39,279 bases of DNA from Prochlorococcus sp. AG-347-K16 (GTDB lineage Bacteria > Cyanobacteriota > Cyanobacteriia > PCC-6307 > Cyanobiaceae), in assembly GCA_003281405.1 (NCBI GenBank), contig QCCD01000013.1, positions 1-39,279 on the forward strand. Reading direction: 5' to 3'. The notes under the pieces are model-generated. The model searched no databases and was not told where the DNA came from. It worked only from the letters and a program-made list of their open reading frames with translations. How positions within the stretch are numbered: position 1 is the stretch's first letter; the number at the start of each line of letters is the position of its first letter. The position numbers and the translations under genes were made by a program. This document shows positions 34,067 through 39,279 of the stretch, piece by piece.

Positions 34067-35083
34067 ATGAAAAAAATTATTACTAGTATCCCCAATCTTC
34101 TATTATCAGTTCTTCTTTGTTTTGTATTGAGCAGTTGTTCATCTACAGGAGTAAAGATGAGTGATAGCAGCCCTTGGAAAACAATTCAGTTTGAGGACCA
34201 GGCTAATGCTTTAGATGTTGATTTTATAGACGATAAAAATGGATTTTTAGTAGGTTCTAATAGACTAATTATGGAATCCAATGATGGAGGAGAAACTTGG
34301 GACAAAAGAAATTTAGATTTACCAAGTGAAGAGAACTTTCGTCTCCTAGATATTGATTTTAAAGGTGAAGAGGGATGGTTAATAGGTCAGCCTTCATTAG
34401 TTATGCATACACTTGATGCAGGAAAGAATTGGACACGTTTATCTCTTGGTAACAAATTACCAGGCCAACCATTTCTAATAACAACTGTCGATGCTGGTGT
34501 CGCAGAATTGGCTACTACTGCAGGTGCTATTTATGAAACATCAGATAGTGGTGAATCATGGAATGCAAAAGTTGTAGATGCATCTGGATCTGGAGGTGTA
34601 AGAGATTTAAGAAGAACCAAGAAAGGGGATTATGTCAGTGTAAGTAGTCTAGGTAATTTCTTTTCTACTTTGGAAAGTAATAGTGATGCATGGGTAGCTC
34701 ATCAAAGAGCCAGCAGCAAAAGAGTTCAAAGTATTGGTTTTAACCCAGAAGGAAGTTTATGGATGCTTTCAAGAGGAGCAGAAATTAGATTTAATGAAGA
34801 TACTAATGACCTAGAAAATTGGTCAAAGCCTATTATACCAATTCTTAATGGATACAATTATCTAGACCTAGGATGGGATCCAAATGGTGATATATGGGCT
34901 GGCGGGGGTAATGGAACTTTAATAGTAAGTAAAGATCAAGGTAAAACTTGGAATAAAGATCCTATTGCTTCTGAATTGCCAACAAACTTCATTAAAATAA
35001 TTTTCCTTGATAAAGAGGCTTTAGACAATCAAAAAGGATTTGTACTAGGAGAGCGTGGCTATATCCTTAAATGGAATAGCTAA
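34067..35083 (+). CDS. ycf48: Photosystem II assembly factor Ycf48 (HCF136)
   Basis: Ycf48 is a lumenal lipoprotein that binds precursor D1 early in PSII assembly. This 338-aa protein has a lipoprotein signal peptide with lipobox LSSC (C24), then repeated beta-propeller blades visible as recurring GETWDKR-, GKNWTRL-, GESWNAK- and GKTWNKD-like repeats, plus the ending GERGYILKW. It follows rubA closely and precedes psbEFLJ, the usual cyanobacterial order. Confidence 0.96.
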   Translation: MKKIITSIPNLLLSVLLCFVLSSCSSTGVKMSDSSPWKTIQFEDQANALDVDFIDDKNGFLVGSNRLIMESNDGGETWDKRNLDLPSEENFRLLDIDFKGEEGWLIGQPSLVMHTLDAGKNWTRLSLGNKLPGQPFLITTVDAGVAELATTAGAIYETSDSGESWNAKVVDASGSGGVRDLRRTKKGDYVSVSSLGNFFSTLESNSDAWVAHQRASSKRVQSIGFNPEGSLWMLSRGAEIRFNEDTNDLENWSKPIIPILNGYNYLDLGWDPNGDIWAGGGNGTLIVSKDQGKTWNKDPIASELPTNFIKIIFLDKEALDNQKGFVLGERGYILKWNS

Positions 35084-35177
35084 ATTTGAATAACTTTAGT
35101 TAATAGTAAAAAAAAAATTAATTTTTGAAAGATTTAGCAACTGTCTGTAACCAACCTGTTAATTTCTTCGCGAACTT

Positions 35178-35200
35178 ATGATTTTACACTGTAAGATCAT
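35178..35200 (+). promoter_or_regulatory. Dyad and possible -10 upstream of psbE
   Basis: A near-perfect inverted repeat has 9-base arms (ATGATTTTA at 35178-35186 and TAAGATCAT at 35192-35200) and a 5-base centre. The right arm contains TAAGAT, a -10-like hexamer at 35192-35197 about 23 bases before the psbE ATG. No -35 is evident at the usual distance, so this may be an operator, a leader hairpin, or chance. Confidence 0.35.
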
Positions 35201-35219
35201 AGAGTAAACATTTGTGATT

Positions 35220-35468
35220 ATGGCCGCAGGTTCAACGGGTGAACGCCCATTCTTTGAAATAATCACCAGTATTAGATACTGGATTATTCATGCAGTAACA
35301 TTACCAGCTATTTTTATAGCAGGCTTCTTATTTGTATACACAGGCTTAGCCTACGATGCTTTCGGAACTCCTCGTCCAGATAGTTATTTCCAATCATCTG
35401 AATCTAAAGCACCTGTCGTAACACAAAGATATGAAGCTAAATCCCAACTAGATTTAAGAACAAAATAA
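35220..35468 (+). CDS. psbE: Cytochrome b559 alpha subunit PsbE
   Basis: PsbE with PsbF binds the cytochrome b559 heme essential for PSII assembly. The 82-aa frame has an N-terminal [18 protein letters not shown], the heme-ligand His in [15 protein letters not shown], one membrane helix and the [10 protein letters not shown] lumenal part. The ATG at 35220 ([11 protein letters not shown]) is used; a GTG two codons upstream is in frame. psbF begins 2 bases after its stop. Confidence 0.97.
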
Positions 35469-35470
35469 CA

Positions 35471-35617
35471 ATGACTAATTCTCAAGCTCCAATGCAGGCT
35501 GCGGAAGTCCGCGTTTATCCTATATTTACTGTACGTTGGTTAGCAGTTCACGCTCTAGCTATTCCATCAGTATTCTTTTTAGGTTCTATTGCTGCTATGC
35601 AATTCGTAGCCCGATAA
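35471..35617 (+). CDS. psbF: Cytochrome b559 beta subunit PsbF
   Basis: This 48-aa product ([48 protein letters not shown]) has the heme-ligand His in [11 protein letters not shown] and one membrane helix. It sits between psbE (2-base gap) and psbL (11-base gap). All four small psb genes are in the usual order. Confidence 0.97.
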
Positions 35618-35628
35618 ATTTAACTATC

Positions 35629-35748
35629 ATGCAAGTAAACGAAAATCCTAACAAAGTTCCAGTTGAACTTAATCGTACAAGCCTTTATTTAGGCTTATTG
35701 TCAGTCTTTGTATTGGGAATTTTATTTTCCAGTTACTTTTTCAATTAA
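35629..35748 (+). CDS. psbL: Photosystem II protein PsbL
   Basis: A 39-aa single-helix PSII subunit beginning [20 protein letters not shown] and ending with FSSYFFN, the conserved PsbL end. PsbL is needed for efficient electron transfer at the PSII donor and acceptor sides. The frame is open further upstream to about 35536, but that stretch is psbF in another frame, so the ATG at 35629 is taken. Confidence 0.97.
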
Positions 35749-35757
35749 ATTAAAATC

Positions 35758-35955
35758 ATGAGTAAATTAAAAGGACCTGATGGAAGAATTCCAGATAGAC
35801 TTCCCGACGGTAGACCAGCAGTTGCATGGGAAAGAAGATGGACTGAAGGAACTCTTCCTCTATGGCTTGTTGCTACAGCAGGTGGAATTGCAGTTATCTT
35901 CGTTTTAGGAATATTCTTCTATGGTTCATACCAAGGCGTTGGAGCTGGAGGCTAA
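35758..35955 (+). CDS. psbJ: Photosystem II protein PsbJ
   Basis: A 65-aa PSII subunit with an N-terminal extension ([20 protein letters not shown]), then [20 protein letters not shown] and the single helix ending [13 protein letters not shown]. The N-terminus is longer than the about 40 aa in plants, which is normal for marine picocyanobacteria. It is the last gene of the psbEFLJ operon; the convergent mtnP stop is 44 bases away with no clear terminator. Confidence 0.96.
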   Translation: MSKLKGPDGRIPDRLPDGRPAVAWERRWTEGTLPLWLVATAGGIAVIFVLGIFFYGSYQGVGAGG

Positions 35956-35999
35956 AAAAATCCTTATCTTGACCTGATAATCACTTATATCAAACAAGC

Positions 36000-36893
36000 C
36001 TAATAAGAATCAGTAAATATCCTTAGTTTCTCTTTTGTGGAGCTTGGGATATTTTCTTTTTGGGTTATCAATCCATCTTTTAATGAAAAATGAGACTTAC
36101 TTTTTGGTCTTTCTTTTTCAATTAATTTAGCTAATTCAAATATTATTTTATTAGCCACTTCAGTATTTGATCTAAGATTATCCAAAACCATCTCAACAGA
36201 AACTTCTTGATGAGTTTGGTGCCAGCAATCATAATCAGTAACCATAGATAAGGAGGAGTAAGCTATTTCAGCTTCTTTAGCTAATCTTGCTTCTGTGTGG
36301 TTCGTCATTCCAATTATTGAACATCCCCAACTCCTATATAAATTCGATTCAGCTCTAGTTGAGAAAGCGGGACCTTCCATTGCTAGATAGGTACCTCCTC
36401 TATGCAATTGTCTACCGCTAGGAATATTTTTTTCTCCTATTTCACTTACAATTCGTGATAAATTTGTGCAGAAGGGATCTCCCATAGTTACGTGAGCAAC
36501 AGCTCCATCGTTAAAGAAGGTTGCAGGTCTATTTTTTGTCCGGTCTATAAATTGATCTGGAACCACTATATCAAGTGGCCTTATCTGTTCTTGTAATGAA
36601 CCAACTGCCGATGGAGCAATAATCCATCTTACTCCCATTGATCTTAGAGCCCAAATATTAGCTTTGTAAGGGATTTCAGAAGGATTTAAACTATGTGTTC
36701 TGCCATGTCTAGGAATAAATGCTATCTCTAGGTTGCCAAGATTATATACTTTTATTGAATCAGAAGGTTTACCATAGGGAGTGTTGATTTCTAGTTCTCT
36801 TAAGTACTCTATTTGATCCATTGAATAAAATCCACTCCCACCAATCACTCCTAATCTTGATTTTTCAATTGGTAATAAATGATCTTTATTCAT
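36000..36893 (-). CDS. mtnP: S-methyl-5'-thioadenosine phosphorylase MtnP
   Basis: MtnP splits 5'-methylthioadenosine with phosphate, salvaging adenine and the methylthioribose from polyamine or related metabolism. The 297-aa PNP-family protein has LGVIGGSGFYSM, FIPRHGRTHSLNP (phosphate and substrate binding), YLAMEGPAFSTRAESNLY and GMTNHTEARLAKEAEIAY. The C-terminal tail (about 30 residues, Lys/Ser-rich) is an extension. The start codon faces the selD-fusion start across only 10 bases. Confidence 0.95.
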   Translation of the reverse strand: MNKDHLLPIEKSRLGVIGGSGFYSMDQIEYLRELEINTPYGKPSDSIKVYNLGNLEIAFIPRHGRTHSLNPSEIPYKANIWALRSMGVRWIIAPSAVGSLQEQIRPLDIVVPDQFIDRTKNRPATFFNDGAVAHVTMGDPFCTNLSRIVSEIGEKNIPSGRQLHRGGTYLAMEGPAFSTRAESNLYRSWGCSIIGMTNHTEARLAKEAEIAYSSLSMVTDYDCWHQTHQEVSVEMVLDNLRSNTEVANKIIFELAKLIEKERPKSKSHFSLKDGLITQKENIPSSTKEKLRIFTDSY

Positions 36894-36903
36894 GGCGATG
36901 TAA

Positions 36904-39075
36904 ATGACTTTTAATCATCTGGTACTAATCGGAGGAGGACACTCAAATGTTTCTTTATTGAAGAAATGGTTAATGTTTCCGAAGTTAATGCCAGAAATTC
37001 CTGTTTCAATTATATCTAGAGATTCCCATTTGGTTTATTCGGCGATATTCCCATCAGTGATTTCAAAATCAATCACTTTAGAAGAGAGTTTAATTGATAT
37101 AAAATCTTTAGCAAAAAATGCAAAAGTATCTTTTATAGAAGAAGAAGTAAAGGATATTGATTTCAATTTAAAGAAAATTGTTTTAAGTAATAGACCATCA
37201 GTAAATTATTCGAAGTTGGTGCTCAATTATGGAAGTCAAACAATAATTCCAAAAGAATTTGAATCACAAGTTAAAAATCGAAATGCTTTTTCAATTAAAC
37301 CTTTTTTAAGGGCTTATGAATCAATAATAAAAGAGGATATTTTTGATTCAGTTAATGAACTTCCATTTGTAATTGTTGGGAGTGGCCTTGCTGCAGTTGA
37401 AGTATCATATGCTTTGAGAAAAAGATGGAGAGATAGACCTTTAAAACTATTATGTGATTCAAAAAAAATTAATAATGCAATTCTAAAATGTTTACGGAAT
37501 TCCAATATTGATTTAGTTGAAAAACTCAATTTTGATTATGGCAAGATTCTTTTATGTACTGGAAATACATCTCCGTTATGGGCACAAAAAAAATTATTAG
37601 ATTCAGATTCTTATGGCAGAATAATTACAAATCAGAATTTGCAGATAAAAAGTTTCTCTGGAATCTTTGCTGTAGGTGATTGCGCAGTTATAGGTTCAGC
37701 AAAAAGACCAGCATCGGGAGTTTTTGCAGTAAAAGTTGTAAATACATTAGTACAAAATCTAAAAAAAGATATTGAAGGGAGATCATTAAAAAAGTGGTTT
37801 CCTCAAAAGATAGGATTGCAAATAGTAAATATATTTCCAAGCCATCATCCAAAGGCGTTTGCTATTTATCGCAATTTTGTTTTCGGCCCTTCTTTTATTT
37901 TTTGGATTTTAAAGAATAAAATTGATCTCAACTTTATTAAAAAGTTCAGATCAAAAAGGCTAATTATGAAAAGTAGTGAAAAAAATATTTCATTGAATGA
38001 TTGCAGAGGATGTGCAGCGAAAATTCCTCAGTTTGTATTGAATAAATCATTAATAAATTCTAATTTAAATTCTTTTGCCTCATCACCTGAAGATTCAGTT
38101 GAGATATATCAAAATGGTCAAGAAATTATTTTGCAGAGTGTAGATGGATTTCCTGCTTTAGTAAGTGATCCTTGGCTTAATGCAAAAATTACTACTTTGC
38201 ATGCTTGCTCAGATTTGTGGGCATGCGGAGCAAAACTTTCATCCGCGCAGGCTTTAATTTCATTACCAAAAGTTGAAAGAGAATTTCAGAGTTACCTCTT
38301 TTCTCAATCACTTGAAGGCATTAAATTAACAGTTGAGGATCATGGAGGTGAATTACTTGGAGGCCATACTTTCGAGGCAAGAAGTTTGGTAAATAAACCT
38401 TATTCATTAGGAATAGATATTTCTTTAACAGTTCAAGGTATTTTAAAAAATGGAGCAAAACCATGGCTTAAATCTGGAATGAATATGGGAGATATTCTCA
38501 TGATGTCTAGACCTCTGGGCGTTGGAATTTACTTTGCTGGTCAAATGCAAAATATTAATATGCTAGGTAGTTCTTCTGAAGTAATTAATAATTTAGTAAA
38601 GAGTCAGCAATATTTGATTGATGAAATTTATCTTTTTCAAAATCAATTTAAAGAATCATTAGTCAATGCTGCGACTGACATTACTGGATATGGATTTATT
38701 GGACATCTTAAAGAAATGGTTGAATCATCTAATTTATATAGGCAAATCAATAATCTTGAGCCACTAAAAGTTTTATTGGATTTATTTGCATTTAAAGCTT
38801 ATCCTGGAGTATTTGATTTAATAAGAAAAGATGTTAAAAGTACTTTCTTTGAATCTAATAAAGAAATTTTTGACAAAATTTATAAAGTAAATAAGCAAAA
38901 AAGAATAATTAATTTTTTAAACGAAAATTCATTAGATAAAGAGACTTTTAACGAGAGAATATCATTATTATTAGATCCTCAAACATGTGGACCCTTGTTG
39001 ATTAGTTGCAATCGTAAATATGAAAATGTTCTAAAGGATAATTGGTACAAGGTTGGAGAGGTTGTAAAAATGTAA
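36904..39075 (+). CDS. selD: Fusion of FAD pyridine-nucleotide oxidoreductase and selenophosphate synthetase SelD
   Basis: This 723-aa two-part protein has an N-terminal half (about 1-350) that is an NDH-2/pyridine-nucleotide-disulfide type flavoprotein: VLIGGGHSNVSLL (FAD motif at residues 7-19), FVIVGSGLAAVEVSYAL (NAD motif) and IFAVGDCAVIGS (second FAD motif). The C-terminal half (about 365-723) is SelD, with C370 and K373 in DCRGCAAKIP as the catalytic pair, SVDGFPALVSDPW, GELLGGHTFEAR, DITGYGFIGHL and LLDPQTCGPLLIS. SelD makes selenophosphate from selenide and ATP. No selenocysteine is expected, so the product would serve 2-selenouridine in tRNA. Related fusions occur in marine Synechococcus and Prochlorococcus. 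Its stop touches the convergent cca stop with no gap. Confidence 0.93.
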   Translation: MTFNHLVLIGGGHSNVSLLKKWLMFPKLMPEIPVSIISRDSHLVYSAIFPSVISKSITLEESLIDIKSLAKNAKVSFIEEEVKDIDFNLKKIVLSNRPSVNYSKLVLNYGSQTIIPKEFESQVKNRNAFSIKPFLRAYESIIKEDIFDSVNELPFVIVGSGLAAVEVSYALRKRWRDRPLKLLCDSKKINNAILKCLRNSNIDLVEKLNFDYGKILLCTGNTSPLWAQKKLLDSDSYGRIITNQNLQIKSFSGIFAVGDCAVIGSAKRPASGVFAVKVVNTLVQNLKKDIEGRSLKKWFPQKIGLQIVNIFPSHHPKAFAIYRNFVFGPSFIFWILKNKIDLNFIKKFRSKRLIMKSSEKNISLNDCRGCAAKIPQFVLNKSLINSNLNSFASSPEDSVEIYQNGQEIILQSVDGFPALVSDPWLNAKITTLHACSDLWACGAKLSSAQALISLPKVEREFQSYLFSQSLEGIKLTVEDHGGELLGGHTFEARSLVNKPYSLGIDISLTVQGILKNGAKPWLKSGMNMGDILMMSRPLGVGIYFAGQMQNINMLGSSSEVINNLVKSQQYLIDEIYLFQNQFKESLVNAATDITGYGFIGHLKEMVESSNLYRQINNLEPLKVLLDLFAFKAYPGVFDLIRKDVKSTFFESNKEIFDKIYKVNKQKRIINFLNENSLDKETFNERISLLLDPQTCGPLLISCNRKYENVLKDNWYKVGEVVKM

Positions 39076-39279
39076 TTAATTTCTCTTTAATTTGTCAATT
39101 TCCAAATACCTCAATCTTTTAATTTCCTTTCCCATCTCTTCCCCTGGGTCCCATCCTTCTTTTTTTAATGTTTTTCCATCTTTTTTTGATTTTATGAATT
39201 TGTAAATAAATAACCACTTAAACAATTTACGCCAGTATGGTCCTCCATCACAAATTAATAGTTTGACTGTCTCATCATT
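39076..39279 (-). CDS. cca: CCA-adding tRNA nucleotidyltransferase, C-terminal end only
   Basis: A minus-strand frame of 67 codons runs in from the right edge and stops at 39076-39078. Its C-terminus, with GPYWRKLFKWLFIYKF and GWDPGEEMGKEIKRLRYLEI, matches the tail of CCA-adding or poly(A) polymerase-like nucleotidyltransferases, where the PGEEMGKEI-type segment is characteristic. The N-terminal catalytic part lies outside the window. The encoded tRNA gene here lacks CCA, so such an enzyme is required. Confidence 0.82.
   Translation of the reverse strand, partial: NDETVKLLICDGGPYWRKLFKWLFIYKFIKSKKDGKTLKKEGWDPGEEMGKEIKRLRYLEIDKLKRN

Noticed and set aside
1-39279. Prophage, insertion sequence, toxin-antitoxin, CRISPR or defence island.
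   Set aside because: No integrase, transposase, repeat array, or defence-type gene was seen; the gene set is core metabolism and photosynthesis.

Overview
The window is a compact, AT-rich stretch of chromosome from a picocyanobacterium. It is most consistent with a high-light-adapted Prochlorococcus: very low GC, tightly packed genes on both strands, and an oxygenic-photosynthesis gene set with typical cyanobacterial neighbourhoods (psbK, psbE-psbF-psbL-psbJ, ycf48, a membrane rubredoxin, ndhC-ndhK-ndhJ, chlD). Genus and ecotype are inferred from protein look-alikes and composition, not from a database search. I see no prophage, transposon, insertion sequence, CRISPR array or obvious genomic island; this looks like core genome.

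Layout. 1-8.0 kb: a truncated murJ, sfsA, the ammonium transporter gene amt with an NtcA-type promoter and its own terminator, ispH, a DoxX-family gene, purH, a small esterase and a DUF3155 gene. 8.2-13.9 kb: a GAF-like sensor histidine kinase (Hik2/CSK-like), cobS, tgt, psbK (46 aa, GTG start), a Gfo/Idh/MocA oxidoreductase, a CNNM/CorC-type membrane protein and a CAU-anticodon tRNA. 14-19 kb: pyrE, ygfZ, a TM0106-type RecB-like nuclease, a phosphohexomutase and an ITPase. 19-26.5 kb: a carotenoid oxygenase, hisB, fabI, a thioredoxin-fold protein, a DegT-type aminotransferase, a photolyase, a Nudix hydrolase and folK. 26.6-31.9 kb: chlD, an MCE/MlaD protein with its MlaF-like ATPase, and a YvcK/CofD-like protein. 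31.9-36 kb: ndhJ, ndhK and ndhC diverging from rubredoxin, ycf48 and psbEFLJ. 36-39.3 kb: mtnP, a flavin-oxidoreductase/SelD fusion, and the 3' end of a CCA-adding enzyme gene.

How the genes work together. The strongest functional block is at 31.9-36 kb. NDH-1 membrane-arm-proximal subunits face a photosystem assembly and subunit cluster: rubredoxin, Ycf48 and cytochrome b559 with PsbL and PsbJ. ChlD (chlorophyll), psbK (PSII), cobS (cobamide), the carotenoid oxygenase and ispH (isoprenoid precursors) add to the photosynthesis and pigment theme. Most other genes are single-copy housekeeping functions without pathway clustering, as is common in streamlined cyanobacteria.

No convincing new multi-gene system is visible. 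The points most worth a second look are: the terminator-like hairpin between the amt promoter and its start codon; the near-universal abutting or overlapping of convergent genes; palindromes in the ndhC/rubredoxin, psbE and tRNA promoter regions; the oxidoreductase-SelD fusion; and the nuclease with an altered PD-(D/E)xK core. No stretch over 300 bases lacks a gene; the longest gap is 8012-8263.
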